Source of the DNA: Myroides fluvii
GTDB taxonomy: Bacteria; Bacteroidota; Bacteroidia; Flavobacteriales; Flavobacteriaceae
Length of the DNA: 64,000 nucleotides
Reading direction: 5' to 3'
Assembly (NCBI RefSeq): GCF_009792295.1
Contig: NZ_CP039934.1
Location: 1,570,501 to 1,634,500 of the forward strand
Of the stretch, positions 44,889 to 52,911 are shown piece by piece; within the stretch, counting starts at the first letter, position 1; every line of letters begins with the position of its first letter. Under the pieces are notes generated by a model. It saw nothing but the letters and a program-made list of their open reading frames with translations. It ran no database searches and was not told the DNA's origin. The position numbers and the translations under genes were made by a program.

Positions 44889-45305
44889 TTATTGTTTGGT
44901 AAAGGCTTGGATAGTTCCCTCAACTTCAAGTGTAAGGGTTTTGCCCTCTGCCAATTCATATTTTAAGGTGCTAACCTTTACTGAAGCAGGATCGTTGTTG
45001 GTAACTTCGCTTTCAAAAACAAGGGTGTTATCCACTAGTTTCCATTTGGTAAATACCAGGGCTGGATCATTTACAGCCACCATTGCCCCGTCTGCTTTCA
45101 ATTCAAAGCCTTGTTGTACACTTGGATTTGCTTGGTTCGCTTGTGTCCAAATTCCAACTAATGCTTGGGCAGCATCCACTTCTGGAGCGGGTTGTTCTGT
45201 TACTGTTGTAGTTTCTTCCACTACGGTTGCTTCTTTTTGATCTTTACAAGAAGCGAATGCAAGAGCTACAAAAGCTAATGCGAGTACAGTTTGTTTTGTT
45301 TTCAT
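44889..45305 (-). CDS. Small lipoprotein, lipocalin-like; paralogue of the next gene
   Basis: The 138-residue protein begins with a lipoprotein signal (LAFVALAFASCKDQKEA, lipidated Cys19). A Thr/Glu-rich linker (about 25-45) and a beta-rich domain follow. That domain opens with LVGIWTQANQ and contains QGFELKADGAMVAV, a pattern seen in lipocalin-like lipoproteins of Bacteroides and flavobacteria. It would sit on the periplasmic face of a membrane or at the cell surface. Its role is unknown. It is 21 bp downstream of a close paralogue, so the pair arose by tandem duplication and is probably co-transcribed. Confidence 0.8.
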   Translation of the reverse strand: MKTKQTVLALAFVALAFASCKDQKEATVVEETTTVTEQPAPEVDAAQALVGIWTQANQANPSVQQGFELKADGAMVAVNDPALVFTKWKLVDNTLVFESEVTNNDPASVKVSTLKYELAEGKTLTLEVEGTIQAFTKQ

Positions 45306-45326
45306 CTACTAAATCTCGAAAAAAGA

Positions 45327-45752
45327 TTATTTTTTAGTGAAAGAGTCTTTAGACTCACCGTTAATTAGGTTTAAGGTTGTACCATCAACCACCTCAAATT
45401 GGTATGATACAGTGTCAACACTTGACGTACCATTACCGATGCTTTCTTGCGCTAAGAACAATTTATCTCCTTCTACCCACCACTTGTTTGTTTTCAGTGT
45501 AGCCATATTAATTGAAGCAGCTGTTCCGTCTTCTTTTAATTCGAAACCTTGTACTTCTTTGTCATTAATAGGGTTAGGTTGTGTCCAAGAAGCAACCAAT
45601 ACTTGAGTGTCTACAGCCACAGGTGCTGTAACTTCTTCTACTACTTCAGTAGTTGTTGTTTCTTCAGTCACAGGAGCTTCTTTTTGGTCTTTACAAGAAG
45701 CGAAAGCGATAGCTACAAATGCGATAGCTAAAGTCATTTTTGTTAATCTCAT
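45327..45752 (-). CDS. Small lipoprotein, lipocalin-like; first of a tandem pair
   Basis: The 141-residue protein has the same plan as its downstream paralogue: a lipobox ending in FASC (Cys20), CKDQKEAPV, a Thr/Glu/Val linker and a beta domain with VASWTQPNP and QGFELKEDGTAASINMATL. The second half resembles lipocalin-like domains. The substrate or ligand is unknown. A TACATTTG element on the minus strand (45788-45781) lies upstream, so this gene is first in the pair. Confidence 0.8.
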   Translation of the reverse strand: MRLTKMTLAIAFVAIAFASCKDQKEAPVTEETTTTEVVEEVTAPVAVDTQVLVASWTQPNPINDKEVQGFELKEDGTAASINMATLKTNKWWVEGDKLFLAQESIGNGTSSVDTVSYQFEVVDGTTLNLINGESKDSFTKK

Positions 45753-45780
45753 CGTGGATTAAATTTTAATTTTGTTAGAC

Positions 45781-45788
45781 CAAATGTA
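45781..45788 (-). promoter_or_regulatory. Putative -7 element of lipoprotein pair
   Basis: On the minus strand this reads TACATTTG, a TAnnTTTG match 28 bp before the ATG. Confidence 0.5.
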
Positions 45789-45983
45789 TAGCAGGAAAGT
45801 GTGAAAAAATTATTTTAATAATAATTTAACTACGTTTGTAACTGATAGATTTACAGTTAGTTGAAGTTTTGTTTTTTGGGTTGTTTTCTTTTTTTAGTTA
45901 AATATTTACACTGGGGTAAAAAAAATATTCTTAGAGAAGCCATTCAAAGCAAGAAATAATACAAGTAGCAAAATCCACGACAT
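45789..45983. other. AT-rich intergenic segment
   Basis: I see no gene here in either strand. It contains long T-rich and A-rich runs and an isolated TACGTTTG (45831-45838, plus strand), which resembles a -7 element without any gene to serve. Confidence 0.5.
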
Positions 45984-46020
45984 AAAAAAACACCTCTTAA
46001 TTTTCTATATCAAGAGGTGT
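45984..46020 (-). terminator. Intrinsic terminator downstream of Ig-like lipoprotein gene
   Basis: A 9-bp stem (45990-45998 with 46012-46020) is followed on the minus strand by a run of seven T. Confidence 0.82.
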
Positions 46021-46075
46021 CTTTGTTATATTATACTTATAAGGTACTTGCTATCAGTAATCAAGAAGGAATAAA

Positions 46076-47683
46076 CTAGTTCAAGTCTAGATCCTGATTG
46101 ATATCCCAGTTGGCACGTACGTCAATGGGCTCTTTGGAGTAAAAAGTTTCTTCAGGTTGGCGTTTATCCCAATAGTAACCGGTATCCCATTTGCCGTTTT
46201 GGTTGTCATCATATATGATGCGAACATAATATTTACGCGGAGGCAACAGATCAAACGGAACGACTTGCGGTTCTTTGACTAGTTGAGTAGCGTGTACTTT
46301 TTCCTGTTCGTCGATGAGTTCCACAATAATTGGATAGCGTTTTACGGAACTCAACTTCAAGTTTAAGTTTCCATAATCCGTGTGTTTTGTCGTTTTTAAC
46401 GCGTATTTTAAGGTGTCATTAGCCTTTCCAAATAAATCAGTTAAGGCTTGTGGCAAAAGTTGAATTGAATACAATTCCTCTTGATTTTTATCAAAGACTA
46501 AAGCCACTTTTTGCTCTGCTAACAGCTCTTGAACTTCAAAAGAAACAGGGAGAGAATCTTTGTTGATAATTTGAATCAAACTCTTATTTATGGCGGTAAT
46601 TGGCGTAGTCGATTTCAAGGTGAAATTTTCCTTAAAATCAATTATGTTATTTTTTGCTGTGATGTTTAATGTATCGATTTCCTTTATCTTTAATCGAGGA
46701 CGAACCGTAAAGGTTTCTAAGTAGTCGTCTTTGCTAACTGCTATGTGTATCGAATTGGCAATGACTTTGGGAAACCACACTTGGAGGGAGTCTTTTCCTT
46801 CTAATGGGGTGTAAATACTTTGGATTAAACTGTCATTTTTAGAGACTTTTACTTTTACGCCATCTTTATTTCCTTTATAAGGCAGGTACCATTTGTTTTC
46901 CGAAATTTGAGCAGGGCGTTTGGCCGCAAATTTCTCTTCTGATTTAAACAAGACCAAGTTGTATTTTTTATCCGTAGGAATCACAATGGTATCTTGGATA
47001 AATGCAATTTTATCTTGATCAGGGTTGAACATATAATTGTTTGTCTTTTGTTTTAAAGCAACCGCATAATAAGTTCCCGCTTTGATATTTTCAATAGAGA
47101 AAGTCGTTAGGGAATCGAGTGTATTGGTGATATACAACGGTTTTTCTTTGTAGATTGTTGAATCCTTAAACGAAGCAGCATCGTACAACATGATATTGAC
47201 AAAATTATCTGTTTTCAACTTGTGTGCAGATTGTATGGTTCCTTCAAGTTTAAGCGAGTCAATATAGCTCCCTGTGGAGAAGATGTATTTAAATTGAGGC
47301 AATACGTTTCCTTCGTTATTGTCGGTGATCGCATCTCCAAAATTAAAACTATACGTGGTGTTTGGGCGTAGGGTATCCTTTAATTTAATGGTCATGACTT
47401 TCTTTGGACTTCCCATAGGCAAAATTTCAGGATTGTTCTTCAATGGAGGAGATACAATTAAGTTCTGATTGGCATTTTTTAATTTGACAAACTCATCAAA
47501 CTCAATTCGGATCTCATCCTTATCAAAGTTAATCGAATAGTTTTCGGGATAGCTTTTTAATACAACAGGAGGTAAGGTATCCATAGGACCACCAGAAATA
47601 TACCCTCTTTTAGCACAATTTGAAAAACAAGTTATACATAAAACGAGTAAACACGCAAAAAAATAAAGACGAAACTTCGACAT
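46076..47683 (-). CDS. Lipoprotein with N-terminal SbsA-type Ig-like domain
   Basis: I chose the ATG at 47683 (535 residues, MSKFRLYFF...). A lipobox ends in CFSNC, giving a lipidated Cys near residue 23. An Ig-like Big_5/SbsA domain follows (about 38-130, LPPVVLKSYPENYSINF...). The rest is beta-rich, with repeated segments of the form PLYITNTLDSLTTFSIENIKAG that look like carboxypeptidase-regulatory-type beta sandwiches. The C-terminus has DDNQNGKWDTGYYW, another typical feature of this family. It is common in flavobacteria, and its function is unknown. It follows comF in the same direction after about 50 bp. Confidence 0.83.
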   Translation of the reverse strand: MSKFRLYFFACLLVLCITCFSNCAKRGYISGGPMDTLPPVVLKSYPENYSINFDKDEIRIEFDEFVKLKNANQNLIVSPPLKNNPEILPMGSPKKVMTIKLKDTLRPNTTYSFNFGDAITDNNEGNVLPQFKYIFSTGSYIDSLKLEGTIQSAHKLKTDNFVNIMLYDAASFKDSTIYKEKPLYITNTLDSLTTFSIENIKAGTYYAVALKQKTNNYMFNPDQDKIAFIQDTIVIPTDKKYNLVLFKSEEKFAAKRPAQISENKWYLPYKGNKDGVKVKVSKNDSLIQSIYTPLEGKDSLQVWFPKVIANSIHIAVSKDDYLETFTVRPRLKIKEIDTLNITAKNNIIDFKENFTLKSTTPITAINKSLIQIINKDSLPVSFEVQELLAEQKVALVFDKNQEELYSIQLLPQALTDLFGKANDTLKYALKTTKHTDYGNLNLKLSSVKRYPIIVELIDEQEKVHATQLVKEPQVVPFDLLPPRKYYVRIIYDDNQNGKWDTGYYWDKRQPEETFYSKEPIDVRANWDINQDLDLN

Positions 47684-47751
47684 AGTTTTGTTTTGAAAAG
47701 GCAAAGTAACAATTATATTTTTTACTTAGAAAATATCGACCACTAAAAACT

Positions 47752-48432
47752 TCACTTTGTGTAAGCTAAACACAAAATACTGACCTTGCTATCAGGGATT
47801 TGTAACAATAGCCTGGCACAAGTTTCTAAAGTACTTCCTGTCGTTAAGATATCGTCCAATAAGAGAAAGTGTTTACCCGTCAGCTCCGGTGTTGATTGCA
47901 ACTGAAAAACAGTTGGTTTGGAGGTGATGCGTTCCTGAAACGATTTTGTTGTTTGTGAGGTTGTTTGTTCAACTTTGATTAATACCGTAGGGTGGACGGG
48001 AATGTGAAATTGTTGTGTCAGAGCGGTGGCAAATCCATCCACTTGATTGTATCCGCGTAGTCGGATTTTTTTTCGATGCATGGGCACAACTACGACGAAA
48101 TCTGCATCAGGACATGCTTGCGCTTCAGCTAATAATGCAGCATATAATTGACCAAGTACAAAAGCGATTTTCGGTTGGTTGTTGTATTTCAACTGATGCA
48201 GAAGGTTGGAAACAATTCCGTTTTTTGCATAGTAAAGCAGGCAACTTGCATGTTGTATTCTGACTTTTCCGTAGAATTTACCTAGAGCCTCGTTAGTAGT
48301 AGACAAGTGTTGATCCGTAAAGGGAAGGGCTGTGCGACATGCGGTACACAATAGATTTTCTTGTGTAAGGAGAATTGTCGCACACCCAGGACAACTCTTC
48401 GGAAAAAATAGATTGATAAGATTTTTGAACAT
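47752..48432 (-). CDS. comF: ComF family phosphoribosyltransferase-like protein
   Basis: The 226-residue protein has an N-terminal zinc-ribbon-like part with two Cys pairs (CPGC near 14-17, CTAC near 29-32). A phosphoribosyltransferase domain follows, with RLRGYNQVDGFA and the PRPP-loop motif LLLDDILTTGSTLETC (about 193-208). ComF proteins are linked to DNA uptake and handling of single-stranded DNA in transformation, while homologues are also widespread in non-competent species. The length is typical. It is divergent from the small-protein/YchJ pair. Confidence 0.9.
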   Translation of the reverse strand: MFKNLINLFFPKSCPGCATILLTQENLLCTACRTALPFTDQHLSTTNEALGKFYGKVRIQHASCLLYYAKNGIVSNLLHQLKYNNQPKIAFVLGQLYAALLAEAQACPDADFVVVVPMHRKKIRLRGYNQVDGFATALTQQFHIPVHPTVLIKVEQTTSQTTKSFQERITSKPTVFQLQSTPELTGKHFLLLDDILTTGSTLETCARLLLQIPDSKVSILCLAYTK

Positions 48433-48508
48433 GGAAATGGGAGATTCGTTTACCTAAAAATAGCAGAAATACCAGCAAGAAAAAACGGATTTAAATGAAA
48501 GCAACCAA

Positions 48509-48516
48509 TATCTTTG
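48509..48516 (+). promoter_or_regulatory. Putative -7 element
   Basis: TATCTTTG matches TAnnTTTG, 27 bp before the ATG at 48544. The -33 TTG is missing. Confidence 0.48.
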
Positions 48517-48543
48517 TATAGTATAAGCAAAAAGTATAAAGTC

Positions 48544-48735
48544 ATGGAAAAGTTAATAATCATTTTAAAGCAAATGGTAGAACAAGGAAAGAAGGAGCAG
48601 GCACAGCGATTAGCCGATGAAATAAAAGGGCAACTAAAGAGGATGATTGATTCGACGGATATAGACGAAGACTTAGTGCGATTGGCCAAGATGCAAAAAA
48701 TCGTAGCAGATTTAGAACAACAACTGAAAGACTAA
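48544..48735 (+). CDS. Small helical protein of unknown function
   Basis: This 63-residue protein starts at the ATG 48544; the in-frame TTG at 48514 lies in the promoter. It is almost entirely charged amphipathic helix (EKLIIILKQMVEQGKKEQAQ at the start, KIVADLEQQLKD at the end) and probably forms a coiled coil. I did not recognise a family. The 4-bp gap to the YchJ gene and the promoter-like site upstream make it likely to be real and co-transcribed. Confidence 0.68.
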   Translation: MEKLIIILKQMVEQGKKEQAQRLADEIKGQLKRMIDSTDIDEDLVRLAKMQKIVADLEQQLKD

Positions 48736-48739
48736 CGAT

Positions 48740-49114
48740 ATGGAATGTCCTTGTGGAAGTGGATCTACACTCGAAACTTGTTGTATGCCTTTTCTCAAAG
48801 GAAAACAGGTTCCAACAACAGCAGAAGCCTTAATGCGTTCGCGTTATACTGCTTATGTATTGGCTAATGCGAAATACCTGATCGAAACAACACATCCGAG
48901 TTTACGTCATTTGTATAGTAAGAAGTCCATTTTGCAATGGGCAAGTGAAAACCAATGGGTGCGATTGGAGATTGTTTCAGTTTTCGATTTGCGCATTGTT
49001 TTTCGCGCTTATTTCAAGGATCCAAGTGGACAGCAACAGCAACATTATGAAGATTCTACCTTTGAAATGCTCGGCGGGAGGTTATACTATGTTTCAGGTA
49101 TCTTCGAAGAATAG
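48740..49114 (+). CDS. YchJ family protein with SEC-C motif
   Basis: The 124-residue protein has the N-terminal metal-binding SEC-C motif CPCGSGSTLETCC (Cys3, Cys5, Cys13, Cys14). The YchJ-type body follows, with ALMRSRYTAYVLANAKYLIETTHPS and an NTF2-like beta sheet. The molecular function is unknown; SEC-C motifs bind zinc and often mediate protein contacts, as in SecA. E. coli YchJ has a second SEC-C motif at its C-terminus, which I do not see here. Confidence 0.88.
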   Translation: MECPCGSGSTLETCCMPFLKGKQVPTTAEALMRSRYTAYVLANAKYLIETTHPSLRHLYSKKSILQWASENQWVRLEIVSVFDLRIVFRAYFKDPSGQQQQHYEDSTFEMLGGRLYYVSGIFEE

Positions 49115-49203
49115 CCACGGATCTAAGCTGTAGATTCATGAAGTAAACCAATAAAATTCAAAAAAGAAATAAATTCATGAAGTTTTTTTTGTAATTTACT
49201 AAG

Positions 49204-49836
49204 ATGAGAGCTGTAATTATTGGCGCCACAGGAGCCGTTGGAAAAGTATTAGTCCGTCAACTATTGTGTGATGAGCGCTATCATTTTGTCGAAATTTTCG
49301 TGCGAAACCCTTGGGATATTCAACATCCGAAGCTGATTTGCCATGTCGTTGATTTTGAGAAAATGGGACAATGGCACCATCTCATAGAAGGAGATGTCGC
49401 GTTTAGCTGTTTGGGAACCACTAAAAAGCAAGCAGGAGGAAAAACCAACCAATGGCATATTGATTATGACTATGTGGTTCAATTTGCCAAATACTGCAAG
49501 GCAAAATCCATGCAAACGTTCGTTCTAGTCTCATCAAAAGGAGCAGATTACCGCAGTAAGGTTTTTTATCTCTATCTCAAAGGGCGAATTGAACAAGCCA
49601 TTGCTCAATTGCATTTTAGTCGAACGATTATCATTAGACCAAGTTCGCTGATTCGGCCAAATTCCAAGCGCAAAGGAGAAGAAATAGGAGTAAAAATCTT
49701 GACTTTTTTAAATCGAATGGGGATGTTCAAATCTTATTCCCCAGTATCAGTCTCTAAAGTAGCAGATCGAATTCGCAATGCAGCCGTTGAACATGTAACG
49801 TATAATCTAGTAGTAATTGAAAATGATGAAATATAA
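49204..49836 (+). CDS. Atypical short-chain dehydrogenase/NAD(P)-binding protein (TIP30-like)
   Basis: The 210-residue protein has an N-terminal Rossmann dinucleotide motif VIIGATGAVGKVLVRQL. It has FSCLGTTKKQAGG and FVLVSSKGADYRSKVFYLYLKG, in which the SS and YxxxK residues sit as in SDR enzymes, and RPSSLIRP. This pattern matches HTATIP2/TIP30-like oxidoreductases. The substrate is unknown. The short length and absence of extra domains are normal for this group. Confidence 0.85.
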   Translation: MRAVIIGATGAVGKVLVRQLLCDERYHFVEIFVRNPWDIQHPKLICHVVDFEKMGQWHHLIEGDVAFSCLGTTKKQAGGKTNQWHIDYDYVVQFAKYCKAKSMQTFVLVSSKGADYRSKVFYLYLKGRIEQAIAQLHFSRTIIIRPSSLIRPNSKRKGEEIGVKILTFLNRMGMFKSYSPVSVSKVADRIRNAAVEHVTYNLVVIENDEI

Positions 49837-49840
49837 ATAA

Positions 49841-49875
49841 AAAAAAGGGTCCGCTACACAGAGCAGACCCTTTTC
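49841..49875. terminator. Bidirectional intrinsic terminator
   Basis: A stem of AAAAGGGTC-type arms (49843-49851 with 49866-49874) has a partly paired 14-nt loop and A/T-runs on the outside, between convergent genes. Confidence 0.8.
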
Positions 49876-49896
49876 ATTTTAAAGATATATAAAGGA

Positions 49897-50472
49897 TTAG
49901 TTAGCCTTACTAAATTCTAAATTCACTGTAATATCAACGTTTTTTCCAATCGCCTGTCCTGTTGGATCATAGGCTACATCAAAGTCAAAACGGTTAATTG
50001 TCGTAGTGGCTTGGAAACCCAGTTTTGTATTTCCATTTCCATCATCTGCTAACAAACCACCATAAGTCAATTGAAAGGTTACCGGTTTAGTTTTATTTTT
50101 TATAGTTAAGTTTCCTACTAACTCATATTTATCTTTCCCCGTTTTTTTGATTGACTTGCTGTCAAATTTCATCGAAGCATATTTTGCTGCATCAAAGAAG
50201 TCTGGAGATTTTAAGTGATTGTCACGCATTTCTACACTGGTGTTAATGCTGTTTAAATCTACTGTAAAGTTGAAGGTACCTTTCGTTAAATCTTCAGGAT
50301 TTCCTACAAAAGTTCCTTCGTATTTGTCAAATCGACCATCTACAAAAGAAATTCCTAAATGCTTCACTGAGAAGTTTAAGAAGGAGTGCATCGGATCGAC
50401 ATTCCATTTTGTTTGTGCAAATGAAGTAACTGAAAATAAGGCAGCTACAACGAATAAAGCTATTTTTTTCAT
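49897..50472 (-). CDS. yceI: YceI family periplasmic protein
   Basis: The 191-residue protein has a signal peptide ending at SFAQ (about 20). The lipocalin-like YceI domain follows, beginning WNVDPMHSFLNFSVKHLG and containing LKSPDFFDAAKYASMKFDSKS. Such proteins bind long polyisoprenoid chains, for example quinone precursors, in the periplasm. The physiological role varies. On the minus strand a TATCTTTG element (50510-50503) lies 30 bp before the ATG. It is downstream of glyS but separated from it by a terminator. Confidence 0.93.
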   Translation of the reverse strand: MKKIALFVVAALFSVTSFAQTKWNVDPMHSFLNFSVKHLGISFVDGRFDKYEGTFVGNPEDLTKGTFNFTVDLNSINTSVEMRDNHLKSPDFFDAAKYASMKFDSKSIKKTGKDKYELVGNLTIKNKTKPVTFQLTYGGLLADDGNGNTKLGFQATTTINRFDFDVAYDPTGQAIGKNVDITVNLEFSKAN

Positions 50473-50502
50473 ATCGGTTATATTTTGTGATTATCAATAA
50501 CG

Positions 50503-50510
50503 CAAAGATA
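50503..50510 (-). promoter_or_regulatory. Putative -7 element of yceI
   Basis: On the minus strand this reads TATCTTTG, a TAnnTTTG match. Confidence 0.5.
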
Positions 50511-50561
50511 CGGATGTTCTGAATGATAAGGACTTAACCTACATTAAGAAACACTTGAAAT

Positions 50562-50595
50562 AAAAAAAGCCTCTCCGTTATGTGGAGAGGCTTTT
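50562..50595 (-). terminator. Intrinsic terminator of glyS
   Basis: A 12-bp perfect stem (50565-50576 with 50584-50595) is followed on the minus strand by a T-run. Confidence 0.92.
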
Positions 50596-50615
50596 GTATG
50601 TATAATCATCTAAAA

Positions 50616-52160
50616 TTAGATCATTTTCTTTAACCAGTTTTTCATCGACACTTCTTCGTTGATGATGTTTCGAAGATCAGCAATTGCCACGCGATCTTGT
50701 TTCATCGTATCTCTGTGGCGGATTGTTACGGTTTTGTCTTCTAGGGTTTGGTGATCCACTGTAATACAGAACGGAGTTCCCAACGCATCTGCACGACGGT
50801 AACGACGTCCTACCGCATCCTTTTCATCGTAAGCTACGTTGAAATCCCATTTCAAGTCTTCAATGATCTCTTGAGCGATTTCAGGTAAACCATCTTTTTT
50901 CACTAAGGGGAAGATTGCCGCTTTTGTTGGTGCTAATACCGCAGGTAATTTTAATACCGTTCTCGTTGATCCATCTTCTAAGGTCTCTTCTTGTAGTGAC
51001 TTAGAGAATACAGATAAGAACATACGATCCAATCCTACTGATGTTTCTACTACATAAGGAACATAAGAAGAGTTTGTTTCATTGTCAAAGAACTGCAATT
51101 TCTTACCAGAGAATTGCTCATGTGCTTTCAAATCAAAATCAGTACGCGAGTGAATTCCTTCTAATTCTTTAAATCCGAATGGGAAGTTGAATTCAATATC
51201 AGTAGCAGCATTGGCGTAGTGAGCCAATTTTTCGTGGTCGTGGTAACGGTAATTTTCCGCTCCTAAACCTAAAGATAAATGCCATTTTAAACGCGTCGCT
51301 TTCCAGTAGTCGTAGTATTTCATCTCTTCTCCTGGTTTCACGAAGAATTGCATTTCCATTTGTTCGAATTCACGCATGCGGAAGATAAATTGACGCGCAA
51401 CGATTTCGTTACGGAATGCTTTTCCTGTTTGCGCAATACCAAAAGGAATCTTCATACGTCCCGTTTTTTGAACGTTTAGGAAGTTAACGAAAATACCTTG
51501 AGCTGTTTCTGGACGAAGGTATAAATCCATCGCTGTATCCGCAGAAGCCCCAAGTTTAGTACCAAACATCAAGTTGAACTGACGTACTTCAGTCCAGTTT
51601 TTAGAACCTGTGTCAGGATCTGCAATTTCCAACTCTTCGATTAGCGCTTTTACATCCGCTAAATCTCCAGTATCTAAACCGCGAGCCATGCGCTCTAAAA
51701 TTTCTTTTTTCTTTGCGTAGTACTCTACAACACGTGGATTAGTTGCAATGAATTGCTCCTCATCAAAAGCCTCTCCAAAGCGCTTTTTCGCTTTTTCAAT
51801 TTCTTTTAATGCTTTTTGGTGTATTTTTTCACAGTAGTCTTCAATTAAAACGTCTGCTCTATATCTCTTTTTACTGTCTTTGTTGTCAATTAAAGGATCG
51901 TTGAATGCATCAACGTGACCTGAAGCTTTCCAAGTGGTTGGATGCATAAAGATTGAGGCATCAATTCCTACAATATTTTCGTGCATTTGTACCATGGATT
52001 TCCACCAGTACTCTCTAATGTTTCTCTTTAATTCTACACCGTTTTGAGCATAGTCATATACTGCGCTTAAACCATCGTATATTTCGCTAGATGGAAAAAT
52101 GTATCCATACTCTTTTGCATGCGAAATAACATTCTTAAAAATATCATCTTGTTTTGCCAT
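50616..52160 (-). CDS. glyS: Glycyl-tRNA synthetase, single-chain alpha2 type
   Basis: The 514-residue class II synthetase begins with HAKEYGYIFPSSEIYDGL and NGVELKRNIREYWW, the hallmark of the eukaryote/archaea-like GlyRS. Class II motif 2 is around FRNEIVARQFIFRMREFEQME, spaced by a TAQGIFVNFLNV segment. Motif 3, VETSVGLDRMFLSVF, is followed by an anticodon-binding domain (about 400-510). It charges tRNA-Gly with glycine. The length is normal. It is a single-gene unit in this window. Confidence 0.97.
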   Translation of the reverse strand: MAKQDDIFKNVISHAKEYGYIFPSSEIYDGLSAVYDYAQNGVELKRNIREYWWKSMVQMHENIVGIDASIFMHPTTWKASGHVDAFNDPLIDNKDSKKRYRADVLIEDYCEKIHQKALKEIEKAKKRFGEAFDEEQFIATNPRVVEYYAKKKEILERMARGLDTGDLADVKALIEELEIADPDTGSKNWTEVRQFNLMFGTKLGASADTAMDLYLRPETAQGIFVNFLNVQKTGRMKIPFGIAQTGKAFRNEIVARQFIFRMREFEQMEMQFFVKPGEEMKYYDYWKATRLKWHLSLGLGAENYRYHDHEKLAHYANAATDIEFNFPFGFKELEGIHSRTDFDLKAHEQFSGKKLQFFDNETNSSYVPYVVETSVGLDRMFLSVFSKSLQEETLEDGSTRTVLKLPAVLAPTKAAIFPLVKKDGLPEIAQEIIEDLKWDFNVAYDEKDAVGRRYRRADALGTPFCITVDHQTLEDKTVTIRHRDTMKQDRVAIADLRNIINEEVSMKNWLKKMI

Positions 52161-52240
52161 GGTGCAAAAATAAGAAAAGACTTTAAGATTAAAAATTTCA
52201 CTACAAGCTATTTGCTGTTAATAAGCTAAAGTTTATTGGT

Positions 52241-52435
52241 TTACTCTTGTAATGACTTGTTTTTGTCTGAAATTTGTTGATTGTAGGTGGTAAGTATTCG
52301 CTCTGTTTGTTCAAGATGACCCGATATATTCCAAGCATCATGCCCTGGAAGAATCACTTTAGCTTGATTAAAGATGGGTGTGTTCAGTCGAATGAATTTC
52401 GTGAGAGAAAATTTTAGATTTACTTTTATGGCTAA
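52241..52435 (-). pseudogene. C-terminal fragment of a metallo-beta-lactamase-fold gene
   Basis: On the minus strand a frame with a TAA stop at 52243-52241 reads FNQAKVILPGHDAWNISGHL, then EQTERILTTYNQQIS to the end. AKVILPGHDAW matches the third zinc-binding region of metallo-beta-lactamases (PGH, with the His a metal ligand). The following helix, with its HLEQTERIL pattern, fits the C-terminus of subclass B1 enzymes. No start codon or upstream zinc motif (HxHxD) is present; the frame runs into the promoter of the divergent lipoprotein gene. It therefore looks like a decayed or truncated remnant. The fold call is from motif recognition; subclass is uncertain. Confidence 0.62.
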
Positions 52436-52443
52436 AATAATAT

Positions 52444-52451
52444 TATTTTTG
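52444..52451 (+). promoter_or_regulatory. Putative -7 element
   Basis: TATTTTTG matches TAnnTTTG, 22 bp before the ATG at 52474. Confidence 0.48.
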
Positions 52452-52473
52452 AGTGCTTTTGATCCAAACCGAA

Positions 52474-52881
52474 ATGAAAAAAAACAAAATAATTCTCATA
52501 GTTCTTGTTTGTGCGGGATTGTCTTCCGCTTGTACAGAGTGGTGGGATCGCAATTCTTCCAAATGTAAAGTGTCTACCAATGTCAGTCGCAAATTTTTGA
52601 CCTTTCCCAATACGGGAGGAGAGGAGTTTATTGACGTCAATCCTAAACCCTATCACATCATTCAAAAAGTCCAAATTGGAAAAGTGGGGGATGAGGGGTA
52701 TATGTATGAAGAACGCAGTGTAGATAGTTATGGGACCGCCAATTATACGGTTCAGAAAGTAGGAGATGGCCGATTAGTTGTGCGTACCAATCCCTATTAT
52801 GGGGAAACCGCCCTTAAGTTTGAAATTGAGGTCAAGGGTGGTGATTGTTCAGAAACCATCTATTGTACGATAAAACCATGA
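52474..52881 (+). CDS. Small lipoprotein of unknown function
   Basis: I chose the ATG at 52474 (135 residues). It starts with a lipoprotein signal, MKKNKIILIVLVCAGLSSAC, with the lipidated Cys at residue 20. The mature part is a small beta-rich domain with aromatic and charged residues and paired cysteines (CTEWWDRNSSKC, and GGDCSETIYC at the end), which could form disulfides. I did not recognise a family. The pattern FPNTGGEEFIDV resembles the start of BACON-type Ig-like domains of Bacteroidota, a weak similarity only. It ends at a shared terminator. Confidence 0.72.
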   Translation: MKKNKIILIVLVCAGLSSACTEWWDRNSSKCKVSTNVSRKFLTFPNTGGEEFIDVNPKPYHIIQKVQIGKVGDEGYMYEERSVDSYGTANYTVQKVGDGRLVVRTNPYYGETALKFEIEVKGGDCSETIYCTIKP

Positions 52882-52910
52882 AAAAAGTCCAGCATACGCT
52901 GGACTTTTTT
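52881..52910. terminator. Bidirectional intrinsic terminator
   Basis: A 13-bp perfect stem (52881-52893 with 52898-52910) has a 4-nt loop and A- and T-runs forming the outer pairs. It ends both the lipoprotein gene and the metal efflux operon. Confidence 0.93.
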
Positions 52911-52911
52911 G

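Noticed and set aside
45831..46020. Possible small RNA from TACGTTTG (plus strand) to the hairpin at 45990-46020
   Set aside because: There is no -33 TTG, and the hairpin has only a weak T-run on the plus strand; it is better explained as the terminator of the minus-strand lipoprotein gene.
52374..52568. Plus-strand frame overlapping the start of the small lipoprotein gene
   Set aside because: The overlapping frame from 52474 has a clear lipoprotein signal and a promoter-like site. This one has neither.
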